Assembly (NCBI RefSeq): GCF_025766255.1
Contig: NW_026516687.1
Location: forward strand, 124,001-188,000
Direction: 5' to 3'
DNA: 64,000 bases
DNA from: Zychaea mexicana
Lineage: Eukaryota > Mucoromycota > Mucoromycetes > Mucorales > Lichtheimiaceae
Both the position numbers and the translations under genes were made by a program. Positions 1 to 11,381 of the stretch are shown piece by piece. The stretch's first letter is position 1. Each line of letters starts with the position of its first letter. The notes under the pieces are model-generated. The model was not told the DNA's origin, did no database searches, and saw only the letters and a list, made by a program, of their open reading frames with translations.

Positions 1-3000
1 TGGAAGACTTGGCCTGTGAGACGGTATGCATCCATCAATTACATTGGTTATAAAAAGGGGGGGTTAGGGCGACAAGAGGCACTCTGTGTGATGAAGAAGG
101 GCATTTCAGAATAAATGGAAAAAGGAGGAACGGGGTTCATGCTGAAGATGATAGATTGTTCCAAGCACACCTACTTTGGGGAGAAAGAGAGAGAGAGAGA
201 GAGGTGGAGGCGGGTTGATTATGGCTATATGACAATTAGTAATTGGGCGATGGTTTATACTAAAACTTTCTTTAAACTATGCTCCTGCAGTTCGTCATCT
301 TCTGTAACTATCACGATGGATCTACGCTGGGCATTGATCCTGGGTTAACAGGGGACTTTGAGGGACTTTTACGCAAGTTTGCTGAATTTTGCAACTACAC
401 CAACGCAGACGAAGATTTGACATTAAAGTGAGCCTTTGAGACAAAAAGGGGGGGTGGGATGAGACGGGATAAAGGACTTTTAATGTATGCGCCGTGTAGA
501 ATTCTCTCTGACCTAATGGATGGTTTAAAATCTGGGTAGAATGCAATATATCGGTCACCGAGCCATGCAAGCAGCCGTGACATCCAACGCATTTCATGGA
601 CCAGACTTCAAGGCCCAACTCGACATTGTATTACCTGCACTTTTAAAGAGCTTGATCACATCCGGAAACGCCGACAATCGGCTCGAGAAAGGCCAAGGTT
701 CAATAGATATCAAACAATCTATTATTAGCAAAGGCGAACCCGTGGAATCGACTGCCATCGAGGCATTGGCTGCCCAGACAACCGGTATATTATTTTCAAA
801 GTCAAATGGTTCCGCTGTGCGTTCAGCATTGGTCCTTGTGTTCCAGTAAGTACTTGTTTTCCCAAGCCTGCTACTGATGCTGCATGCACGCTCACGCACG
901 CTTTAGGTTTGCGGAAGACAAGGAGCAGTGGTGGCCACCCGATCGAATTGTATCGATCATGGAGCTGATTCTCGATTCCGTGCAGGCACAGTATCGTTAC
1001 TTATTAATATCCGAAACGCTCCAACAGCTTGAAAGTAGTAACGCAAGCGAACCAGCATACCTGAACAGCAAGCACGCATCCCTGGTGTCGATCTTGGATA
1101 CAGTATTGAATGCAGTCAATGCACCGCTTCTTGGCGTTTCAGTTCTTGAGGTCCTCAACTCTTTGTTTACGCTCCTGATCAAAACACTACATGTCACAAC
1201 GGTACTCCGCGAAGCATTACCCGAAGAAGAACGTGTTAATCAACAGGTCCTTTACGAATACGCAATCCATCGAGGCATTCTGCATAGTTTTGGCGGCTTG
1301 GCATCACAACAATATTATCAGAACCAATTGGATGATATGACGGGCTACCTTATTGCCAAGCTCCGAGCCAGCACGACCCTGGAAACGGTGGACGGTATAC
1401 CGATTTCCTTATATCGACACGTTGTCCTTGTATGTTTGGACAACATTACACTTGCGCACAAGGCACTTACGCCCACATCCGACAAGTCGATCCACAGTGG
1501 AAGGCGGCCACCCTCGGAAATACCGCTGGAGGACCGTGTTTCGGCTGGTTCTTGGACAGCTGGTGTAGGATTACTTACGGATAAAAATCCAGGTTCGTTC
1601 GTAGCATGTATTCTCTGCATAAAGACACGCTGATGGTTTATTTTTCATGTACAACAGAAACGCGATCCGATTTTGCTCGCTCACTAGTTCAATGTCTTGA
1701 GACTACTACACCTATACAAGATCCAATCATAGGGTACAGTATACACGTATAATCTACGATGAAATAAGAGCTATAGGCAAGCTAATTGTGTAATTTCCTT
1801 GCTCGTCTTTCTTTAGTGGATATCCATTGGTATGTATCGATAAGGAAAGAGCTTGTCGACCAAACATACTCATAATAACATTTTGTATCCCTTTAGCATC
1901 TTTTATTAAACCACAGCGATATCGTGTTTGTCAATACTGTCAGCCACACAATCGTCGAGTGGGTACAGCAATCCGGCTTTGATGCAGCAGATGCATATGC
2001 ACTCTATACAATTCTGTGTGCCTTGACGCGTCGGTTCGGTATCGATGCCACACTCAAAACTGTACCGCTTGTTTTTAAACTTCAAAGCATGGTTCAAGAT
2101 GGTACATTCAAAGGTCCGGCACGACAAAGTGCAATCGCAGCAGTGGCTGTTGCATGGCTTACCATGGTGGGCAAGTTTTATCGTGTGGATGATTTGGTCG
2201 AGTACACGGAACGAATTCAGCAGGAACGAGAACGATCTAGCCAGTGGTACGAAGTCACTGTTTTGCCTGAAAATCGACAATTTGTCGAGCATAGCCATCC
2301 GACGCCTGTCAATGCATTTTTGGATCGACATGTTATTGTCGCGTCACTTTCGTCGAAATTACGAGATGAACAGGATACGCATGGATTGGAGCTGGAAAGC
2401 AAACTTTATGCAGAATGGGGCTCGGAAGCATTATGTAAGTTTGTTGCGACTTTTTAATGGGTGATGCTGTTGGTTTTGCTAACTCGTTTATATCCCGTCC
2501 TTATGATTGTTATTGTTATTAGTAAGTCATGAACAATCAATGCGTATCCGTGCATCGAACGATATTAATGGTCAGAAGCCAAGATTGTCTAACCCATGGT
2601 CAAGTCATGAACCTAGCAAGGTAATGAGAAAAAGTACAGGTTATTCATCGTTGGAGATATATCGCCATTGTTTACTGATGCTATATACGTGTTTTCTGAT
2701 ATAGAGAGGAAGTCTAAAGAAGAAAGACTCGATCAAGGTTGAAAATTTAAAGGAGGCGCTTGGTAAGTATAATCAAGTGATTAGAAGGAATAGGAAGCTC
2801 ATCAACAGTTCTTTACAGCCCAACCACAACAAAAAGCCGAAAGCAGCAGTGCGTCGGATAGTACTAGTACTTCTATACAGATCACACCAAGCAGAAAATC
2901 ATCCATAAATCCAATGCGAAAAACGGATATAAACGCCTTACTAACGGAGCTGGATATCGGACCTAATGCACAAAAGTAAGTTAGAAAAAGTGAAATGACG

Positions 3001-3084
3001 ATAAGAGAGTAGATCCATATATTAATGCATTTTTCATTTAGCACATACTCACTTGTAAATCCCCCCTATAAAGAATGGAAATAA
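1..3084 (+). CDS. EFR3: EFR3-like plasma-membrane scaffold of PI4KIIIalpha (5' partial)
   Basis: This is the 3' part of an EFR3 homologue. EFR3 is an armadillo/HEAT-like protein that anchors the TTC7-PI4KIIIalpha complex at the plasma membrane for PI4P synthesis. Exons I can place are 1-23 (ends EDLACET), 291-about 427 (FVIFCNYHDGS), about 541-845, about 906-1590, short exons near 1658 and 1817, about 1900-2434, and small 3' exons near 2521, 2704 and 2818. The last exon starts at 3042 and ends in NPPYKEWK before TAA at 3082-3084. The segments YHDGS, SLVSILDTVLNAV and LLGVSVLEVLNSLF, and the C-terminal PPYKEWK, fit fungal EFR3. The N-terminus lies left of the window. The next gene starts 296 bases downstream on the same strand. 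Inner exon borders are read from GT-AG signals. Family call fairly sure. Confidence 0.8.
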
Positions 3085-3379
3085 ATATATCATATTAGTA
3101 TATCGGGAGCCTATCATGGCTCTCATAACGACTTAGAGCATCTTGATACCACAATCGTATTAAAACGTTTTTCTTGTTGCCACTCCTTGGCAAGGACACG
3201 CCAAAACAAGGGAACATGCGACTCGTGCATTATTTTTAATTTCTGGTGACACAGACTGAGAAGCAAAAGCCAACAGTATAAAGTCTTTTCTGTAAGCACT
3301 TTATCTTCTATTGTGCTCCGTGAGCTTTAAATTTTTATTTCACCGTTCCTTCCACCACACCACAAGTAAAAGAAAAACT

Positions 3380-6316
3380 ATGCAAAAACAAGGAACACAA
3401 CCAAAGTGGAAAGAAAAATCTGTTGAGCTAACCGAGGACCTTTTCAAGGTAAGGATAAATAAAACTGGAACCCTTTTATACAATTCTGACAACATCCTAC
3501 CGAAACGAATTTGACTTTTGTTCTCAAGAACACGAAATGGCATGCAGACGACCCCATCCGGTATTGGGATACCTACTTTATGCTGCCCGTCAATGTCGAG
3601 TTTTTGAACACACTCATCCAATCGACTTCTGAGGAATCGCTATTAAATGTCAAGTCCAATCTCAACCAATTATTCAGTGCTTGTCTCGACCATGTCAAGC
3701 AGGACACCAGTAGCAGCAACGGACACGATAAAACTCGGCAGCTGCACGCGGTGGATATTTTGACGTGCCTGGTGCGCCAACTGTTCCTGAAAAAAAGACT
3801 GAGCCATTTTAATATCATTCAGTTATTGACCGGATTGGATCAAGCAGACGCCATGTTTAGCAGTTTGGTCAAGGCAATGGGTGAGCGTTTGTTGGATCCA
3901 GGAGCTCGTCCCCGGGTGCTCAAGTTAGCCATCATATTATCGGCGGGAAACGATAATGTCAATCAAAATAATCTGAATGGGTAATATTCTGATGGTAGAA
4001 AAAGGAGCGGCGGATAGTAAGAGTTCCACTAATTGGTCTTTTTCTTTGTTTAAACCTCATGTAGTTACTTTATGCAATGTGACCTATCTAATACGCTTAT
4101 TAAGGTAGACTAATTTAGAAAAAAACTTTATTGCATCAGATCTGTTATATTAAACCTGTTGCTTAGATTCTAGGCAGCGAGGGAACTGCCCGAGACGAGC
4201 TATTGGATACTGTGGTACTTTGGGGCATGCTAGCAAATTATAACAAAACCGAAATTCGAAATCCATATTCCACACGATTGTCTCGTTGCAAAGATAGTCG
4301 CGTATTGGAGGTTAGCATGAAAAAAAAAACCGAAGAAAAATACCTGCAATAGCAACCATTGTGCCTAAACTTAGTAACAGGTGCTTGTTATGCTGTATAC
4401 ACAAATACTGCCGTCAATGACAAGGTAAATTCAACGATGACGATGAGTAAAGAAAAAGGTTATTACGACTTGCTTATTCGTAAAGAATGTGGGTTTTGTT
4501 CCCATGTGTAGACCGTATATGGACCTTAAGGATGATGAACAAACGGTGACCAAGTCAATTGTGTCATACATGACGAGCTGGTTCTCGGGTCCTGCTGCTG
4601 CATCAGCGAATTCACCTTCTTCGACCGACATTGATAATATAGAAACAGCTGCTGATTTGTAGGTATTTCTTTATCACTAATACTACACTTATATACTAAT
4701 TACGATCTCGAAAAAAAATCTAGGCCGCCTTATGAATCGGCCCTATTTCTAGTCTTATACGATTTGATAAGCTCAAACCCACACTTTATCATTGTATATC
4801 TGCAAATATGCACACAACATTCTGAGCAAAAACAAGATCTCAACCCTCTCGCCGAGCTCCTTTCATATTGCTCATATCTCTTTCAGCATAACCGTAACCC
4901 TCGATCATTCATTTATACGCGATTGACGCTCTTAATGCTTTTATGTCTGTCTGAAAACTACTCCGTATTAAAATATATTGCAAAGGAAGATTCTCAGATG
5001 ACTGCACGATTATGTCGCCAGGTAAACAATAAAGCTTTTCCTTTTCTCAATTTCCAAACCAACATGCTTTTTTTTGTCGAATGATTGCTCAAACAAAAAA
5101 AAAACAACGGCATTACCGCTGTCGCCATCGATATATAAGCGACCTACACCCTTACCTCTCGTAAAGAAACCACGATCACTCTTTTGTGTCATCCTGGACG
5201 TGCTTGTAATTTTCCTCAAGTACAATATGCGAAAAAAACTGAGCCTTGTAACATACAAGTAAGAGAAAAATGTAAATGTTTGAGGCACCACGATTGAGCG
5301 ATAGCTAATCAAGATTCACAATAGAATTGCGTTCTCAATCATACATCGCATCCTGCTTTACCTGAAAAATTATTCCGAGATAAGTTTAGGTAAGAAGTCA
5401 AAATATAAAGTAGGTTGCAATAATAGCTTCTTCCCATCCTACGTTAAATTATAGCAACAATTATGAATATATCTTTGTAGACTATCACTGGGCAGAACTT
5501 TGGTCTACTTTGACAGCGACACTTCACTTTACAGTAACCCATTTGGATGATCTGAAGACAAACGAGGACTTTGAAACCTATATATCTTCGGTATTTCTTG
5601 CATAAATCACACTTAAGAAGACACAGCACAGCGGCTTTAACGAAATATTAACCAAGCCATAATTTAGATGATGAATGTGTTCAATCTGAGCATAAATCAT
5701 GGTGAAAAGTTTCTACCGGACGTGCTAAGCTACGATACTTTGTACTATGAAATTATACGTGCAAGCGATGACTTTACGGCATTAGCACAGCACGGTAAGG
5801 GACGCGTTATTGATGGTTATTTTTTCAGACAGTTATACATGCATAGTGATAACCCATATCATTGGTCATGTTAAATATGCATATAATAGTAAGCCACACA
5901 ACGACCCGCAGGTCACCGCCTGATCGATCACCTACTTTGGCTTACACCGACTTTGACAATGTCAAATTAATATGCAATCACTTTAATCCTGTCCTTGAAG
6001 AATGGCAAGAAAGTACCGGAAGGACTTTTCTCACACCTGAGAAAGTGATGTGTAAGTAGAAGGGCCGATCGCGTATAGTCTTCTCGATAGAGAACTACCA
6101 AATCTTATACTTGACCCTTGTAAACTGATGGTATTATAATATTCTTTAGCGGTAATCGAGAATAATTATGATACCTTGCAACTGGCACCCATGGACAAAG
6201 TAGAAAAGTACACCTCCTATACAGAACTTCCAGCAGAAATGGCGTTTTTCCGCCAGGTACTGCGTACTGTAACGACAGACTATGTTGTACTACTGACACA
6301 ACGCCATACAAACTAA
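3380..6316 (+). CDS. ARMH3 / C10orf76-like armadillo-helical protein (DUF1741)
   Basis: The predicted protein belongs to the ARMH3 (C10orf76, DUF1741) family. In animals ARMH3 binds PI4KB and GBF1 at the Golgi; the fungal role is inferred. The start ATG at 3380 gives MQKQGTQPKWKEK. The first intron runs 3449-3528, after which the exon reads NTKWHADDPIRYWDTYF and MLPVNVEFL, matching the family's conserved N-terminal block. Later exons give WGMLANYNKTEIRNPY (about 4190-4310), PPYESALFLVLYDLI (about 4724-5020), TPLPLVKKPRSLFCVILDVL (about 5100-5260), YHWAELWSTLTATLHF (about 5455-5590), LYYEIIRASDDF (about 5668-5795) and a last exon near 6150 ending QRHTN before TAA 6314-6316. About ten introns, all short. 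Inner borders are approximate. Confidence 0.75.
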
Positions 6317-7355
6317 AAAATAAAGAAGTATTACGTCCTTGTTCCCCCAGGCCAAGCCAAGGGGAATATGAAATCCATGAGCTTTCGAGTTGGCCTGTGA
6401 TTTGCGCTACGGCATCTTCTCATACCACCTTTTTACTTGTGATGTTACTTTTTTTTCGCCGATCTACAAACAACCACTCTCTAAAAACCACAACACTACT
6501 GACTCATTAAGCGGCACTTCCCTTTAGAAAGTGCATATGTTTCTCTTTGTATGTAGGTTGAATGTCAACTACAACAAAATTTTGATTGATCTGGAATACT
6601 TTAACTCTTTAATCATTGGCGTTAGGGGATAATTTACATTGGCAATAGCAGCAAATGCTAAAACCAAAATGAGTATATTACCTATATGATAATGATCTTG
6701 CTGCATGGCATTAACAGCAGCTGTTATGATAGCGGGCAGTGTGATAGTCCACAAGCATCTCTCCATTTGGTCGCACAGTATGTTTGGTATCATACACGTA
6801 CTTTCGCTTTATATACTGCTTCTCTTTTTTTATAAAAGGTTGTTTCAATAATTAAGTTATTACGAGCAATGTTAATTAGCGTCAGCAATCAAACGGTAGT
6901 AAACAGAGCTACAATCACATCAAAACAGTATGATATCACTGCTACAGTATCCTAAGTGCACCTATACAACAAATATCAAATTCTGATTACACTATGATTA
7001 TGATGATGACCATCGCCAGCAACCGCAACGGTTGCATTTTAAGACACGGCCTAAATTAGTAACCAAGGTAACAGCTATCTCGATAGAAACGAGAACGTGT
7101 TTTTGGTATACGTACAAGAGCAACAAGCAATACAATCACCTTCACGATCACACCGGCGGCCGCAAAAATCAGAAAGCAGTTACTCAGGTACCACACAGCA
7201 GCAGCAGCAGGCAGGCAGGCAGGCTCTACAGCGGAAGTATAATAGAGCGCTCCATGATCTGCAGCAAACGTACTTTTGTCTAGACATCTCTATGTCCTAA
7301 TTCTCCAGTTGACCGACCCGTACGGTTGACTGTATATCATCCTCACGCCAAGCCA
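6317..7355. other. AT-rich intergenic stretch, no supported gene
   Basis: No ORF here shows a recognisable domain or a consistent exon chain. A minus-strand frame at 6569-6793 is hydrophobic but isolated. 7097-7300 reads as a Gln-rich frame from a CAG-rich stretch at about 7197-7215 and could be the eroded 5' part of the transposase relic that follows. Confidence 0.5.
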
Positions 7356-8545
7356 TGATGCGTTGCTTGTCGATTCCATGTACCACTTGCTGTTCCTGCC
7401 TCGCTTCGCTTCGGCTGGAATGAGCCCCTTTGCTTCATTGCGTATGTATAATCCAACGTATACCACATCTTAGAGGTAGTCACCGACATCATTTTCCCCG
7501 TCCGAACTATCGAGGCTTTGGCGAATTATCTGCGTCGTTTGGAGGACTTGGGCGGAAGTATTCTATCGTCCTGAAAATAAACTAAGCATCATTTTCAATG
7601 GTGTCGCCCAACAAGTATCACCAACTATTTCTTTGCTGATCGCTCCAGCAGAAAGGTACGTACTGCTATGTATAAACGACTTACCAGATCAAACGAATGA
7701 ATTTAATGTTAAGCGAGTATACCTAATACATAGGTGCTCCCTTGAGCAAATGCGTCGGGTTCATCGATGGTACCGTGAGGGGTATTTGTAGCCCACAACA
7801 AAGCAGAATCTGGTATACAGTGGTCACAAGGTACGTTGTGTGTTTAGTTTATTGTATGCGTTATTTATCTTCTTCAGGTATTGAACATACACTACTGTAC
7901 TCCAATAAACACGATAACTAATGTATACAATGCATACTAGCATAAGCATGCTGTGAAGCATCAGCCGCTACAACCCCTGATGGCATCACAACATGTCTTT
8001 TTGACCCAATCTGTGGTGCCATCATGATGGGTACTTGTTGACCGAGTCCCAGCTTCTTCCAGAGCCGGAGAGAAGGCTCAAACTTCGCTGATGGCACCAA
8101 ATTCATTCTTTACAGTGACCCGCCATACCAACGTCACCAGAACTTGGTAGCATCATTCAGCTTCCCACATGGTGATTACTGCGCAATATATAATATATAC
8201 TAAACGCGTCAACTGATTATAAGGTGATGAAACAAGTCCGGAAATTCATCACAACAAAAAGATCTCGAAGGTCCGGAACGATGTAGAATGGGAGTTTGGA
8301 CGTACCGTCAATTTCTTTGCTTTTCTGGACTACATACCAGAAATGTCAAAAGTTTCCGGTGAATCCAGTAGGCACGTACTTTATTGTCGGTACCCTTCTC
8401 AAAACCATCAAGATTTGTCTGGGGGATGACAAGCAACACGATACTTCAGTATCGAAGCACCAACTCTAAGACAATATCTTGAACCTGCAAATGCTGCTTT
8501 ACGCACCACCACCACTACCACTACCACTACTACCACCACCATTGA
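7356..8545 (+). pseudogene. PIF/Harbinger-like DDE transposase relic
   Basis: This is a decayed DDE_Tnp_4-type transposase (PIF/Harbinger superfamily). The coding signal jumps between the three plus frames, so it is broken by indels and stops. Recognisable blocks, in order: FGGLGRKYSIVLK (about 7540); CVGFIDGTVRGIC (about 7748), with the first catalytic Asp; a frame-shifted QNLVYSGHK just after; DGTKFILYSDPPYQ (about 8092), with the second Asp; VRNDVEWEFGRTVNFFAF (about 8275), with the catalytic Glu in VEWEFG; and PVNPVGTYFIVGTLLKT (about 8360). An acidic tail ends in an ACC/ACT-rich repeat (8500-8540). GT-AG-like gaps near 7655-7735 and 7830-7880 may be old introns. No terminal inverted repeats found by eye. 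Superfamily call fairly sure; function lost. Confidence 0.75.
8500..8541. repeat. ACC/ACT trinucleotide microsatellite
   Basis: An imperfect run of ACC and ACT triplets closes the transposase relic, about 40 bases before the stop codon of the convergent minus-strand gene. Confidence 0.8.
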
Positions 8546-8586
8546 ATAGAACAATAATTTGATTTACTACAAAAGTACAAGACGTT

Positions 8587-9603
8587 TTATAGGGATGACG
8601 GTGGGGGAGGAGAGGGGAAAAAGCTACACAAGTACTTAATCAAGTGCTCTTGTTTCTGCACAACATCTTCAAGATGTTTGAGACGTGCATCCACATCTTT
8701 AGCCGCTTTTACAAACTGTGCACGCTGGCTCCTGAGTTTTTCTAGATCTCTTTCTTCTTTGTCTGCAATTCGGCTCATCTCGGCTTCGATAAAGTCATCC
8801 TTGTCGAACGACATATCATCATTGCAGCCGTCAACATTCACGACGTCGTCACTTCCTGCTGCATCTTTGCCTTTGTCTCGTTTTCTCGAGCCGCAACGAC
8901 TCGACAGAGCAGCAGCCTCCAACGTCTGTTCGTTCTTGGTTTTCAGTTGAGGCTTCTTTTCTTTCTCTCTTTTCTCGTCTGCTCTTCTCCTTCCATTGCT
9001 GTTGAGCTGCCAAGTTCAAATAGAAACAAAATGTGTTGAAGATAATCAAAGTTCAGTGAGTTACTTGTTCTTTTTAAAGGCGGTATTTAAGATGTCGGTG
9101 TCGCCATTAGAGGTAACGGTGTGTGTGAGGATGTTTTGAGATCTCATATGAGTTTACCAAGGAAACAAGATCGGCACACTTTTCTTGCAACATGAGTGGG
9201 ATATCAGCAGCAAAGCCAGAGTCGAGATCGACACGCTTTATGCGTCTCTCTTCCTTATCCACCAAAAAACGCACTCGATCGTTTATGTACTTTTTGTCAA
9301 AGGGACTGCTTCACCTCTAGCGATCTTGGCTTGCTGTCGTGTGTTGACATCGAGAGCAGCAGCTTCCCAAGCTTCTCCTTTTTGGCCTTTTTTCTTGCCA
9401 AAGGGGTCAGCATCCATGACCGCCTCGAGGATATAGATATCCTGTTGGTCACTGGGTACCACCTTGCGGCGAGTGCTGTCATCGTCCGTGCTCGCAACGC
9501 CTTCAATTGCAGAGGGTTCTTCAACCACCACATCACCAGTCGGCGCCGCATGATCGTCCACAGCCTCATCTTCGACCGGCACGGAGTTTTGGGTGTCTTT
9601 CAC
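8587..9603 (-). pseudogene. Transposon-associated DNA-binding/coiled-coil ORF, frameshifted
   Basis: Three blocks form one gene on the minus strand. Block 1 starts at the ATG at 9603 and contains DIYILEAVMDADPFGKKKGQ and EAWEAAALDVN, which resembles the SANT/trihelix-like module of multicopy fungal transposon proteins. After a one-base frame change near 9290-9310 it continues as DRVRFLVDKEERRIKRVDL and LMLQEKCADLVSLVN. A GTAAAC donor near 9163 and a TTGGCAG acceptor near 9010 then join a Lys/Arg-rich linker and a C-terminal coiled coil (RDLEKLRSQRAQFVKAAKD, then LKHLEDVVQKQEHLI), with the stop at 8587. Apart from the single frameshift the gene looks nearly intact. PIF/Harbinger elements encode a transposase plus a Myb/SANT-like partner, and the convergent relic next door fits that, but pairing these two is inference. 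Confidence 0.5.
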
Positions 9604-9942
9604 TTGTCGCTAAGTGATTGTATCTGAGTTAGTACTATTCTAAGCCTACAGAATCGGAAATTCTCTTTCTCTCTTTCTCGTTGTCTCTCCTCGTTGTCTC
9701 TTTCTTAAAACGCATGGTCCTATATCTCTCATTCTCTATTATAGAATTTTTTATGAATTTGAAGCATACAGGTCGATCAGGACGGGTAAAACTTTCTGTT
9801 TCGTCGTGGAATACGAGGGTGGTGAACATGATTAAGAAAGTGCGAAAGAACAAGGACTTAATAACAAAAAAAAGACAGGTTGGCCAATTAAACAAATCGA
9901 TCGGTACAAGAATAATTCCTCCGCTTTTGGAGCTTCGGGAAT

Positions 9943-10830
9943 TCAAGTGACCGGTATTTCTTTATACAGGTTCGACAAATCGATTTTGTCGAAACCCCAA
10001 AAACCTCTGTCATAGTCCCAGAGTGTGTGGAGGTGCAAGGGCCAGGTAGACCGCCCATGGCCACACTTAACCTTTCTCGAGTGGCGTGGTAGTACATTTG
10101 AGATAGTGTTGACAGGATGTTGGTCGGCTGGCACTGGCGAAGGAAAGACCTCATGCAGTTGTTGAAGTGTGGGTCCGACCAGCGGGCAGTTAAGAAAGTG
10201 GCAGCACCACAGCGGCAGTCCCTGAGAGGATAGGAGGGCAAGCAGTGCATCCTCCACTTCACTGGTCGATGGCGAGCAGTGTTATGTGCTGGGAGAAGCA
10301 GCACTGGATCCCAGCATGGCGTCGCAAGTGCACAGGCCACGGATGAGAACTTTGTACGACGCTGTTGAACTTCTTTGACAAGATGCGCGTTGATGATATG
10401 TTGAATAGGGTGACGTTGTAGCGGCGCTTGCTTTAGTTAACACTTTGTAATCGGCGCACAATGGGTTCGTTTTAAGCTTGGTCCAGATGTCTAAAGGAGG
10501 ATTGTGGCGGAGGTAGCTGGTAATGATGCCTGCCAGTAACGTTGAGGGCGCAAGTGGTCCGCTCGGCTGATGAATTTGAATTGCAACACCTTTGCGCGTA
10601 GCTTGGTGGACGGTAAGACAGCAAGGTGCAGGGGAATAATAGTAGGCGTATGAGCATTATTAGCAACGATGTTGAGCACCAGTTGGACAACCATCAGCAA
10701 CAACAATATGAACAAGACAATGTGTCTGTGGGCGAAAGAGCTGTGTGAAAAAGACCAATGATTATACAACCCAAAATTTAAGGTGTGCCAGACAATGCAG
10801 CACAGGTACACGCCTCAACATTACGCACAA
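9943..10830 (-). pseudogene. Probable non-LTR (LINE) retrotransposon 3' relic
   Basis: Minus-strand fragments in changing frames resemble the C-terminal region after the reverse transcriptase of Mucorales LINEs: KLRAKVLQFKFISRADHL (about 10605-10550), then EVEDALLALLSSQGLPLWCC (about 10260-10195), ending in a basic, Trp-rich tail (DKIDLSNLYKEIPVT, stop 9943). Frameshifts and stops interrupt it and no polymerase motif is visible. The call rests on overall resemblance, not on a catalytic motif. It could be another transposon or a dead host gene. Confidence 0.35.
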
Positions 10831-11381
10831 AACAACAGCCGATTCCAATGAACCAAATCATCACTACCTTGTTTATCTGATCTATCTGAATCAACATTTC
10901 TCTCTCTCTCTCTGATAGCATGAGATATAATTAATATTCCTCCATATAATTAGTAGCTGTTATGAGTAGTATCAGTGCCAAAATAGCAAAGTTATCAATC
11001 AATAAAGATAAATGCTGTGCCAAACCACTTTAAATGTATATTCTCTGGATCAATGTTCAGTGAAATCAGTAAAGTCAATGTTGGAAGCTTGCTGCACTAT
11101 CTTTTATTTTCTTCTTATAACATAAACCGAATTGAAAATGCAGTTATCTACATGATATGATGTGCGACAATTAAGTCAGCATCTTGCACTAATACGAGCG
11201 AGCATATTTAAAAGGGACACCGCTACCATCACTTTCGCGTATGAAAACCAAGTGAGTTAGCCTTTAACATATTTGTATGCATACATAGTAGAACCATCGA
11301 TGATTCAGAGAAGCAACATACAGGGCCGCTTTTCTGATTATTTATTTTAAGGCGCATTCGCGGAAAGAAAAAATCTCTTGC
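10831..11381. other. Intergenic region, 5' side of the METTL4-like gene
   Basis: AT-rich, with a short CT microsatellite at about 10899-10914. A TATA-like ATATTTAAAAG lies at about 11204. No coding signal seen. Confidence 0.4.

Noticed and set aside
9681..9950. 89-codon plus-strand ORF between two transposon relics
   Set aside because: No domain, no partner exon, composition like random AT-rich sequence.
9635..9960. Terminal inverted repeat for the Harbinger relic
   Set aside because: No sequence here matched the region upstream of 7356 in inverted orientation by eye; the element ends are unresolved.
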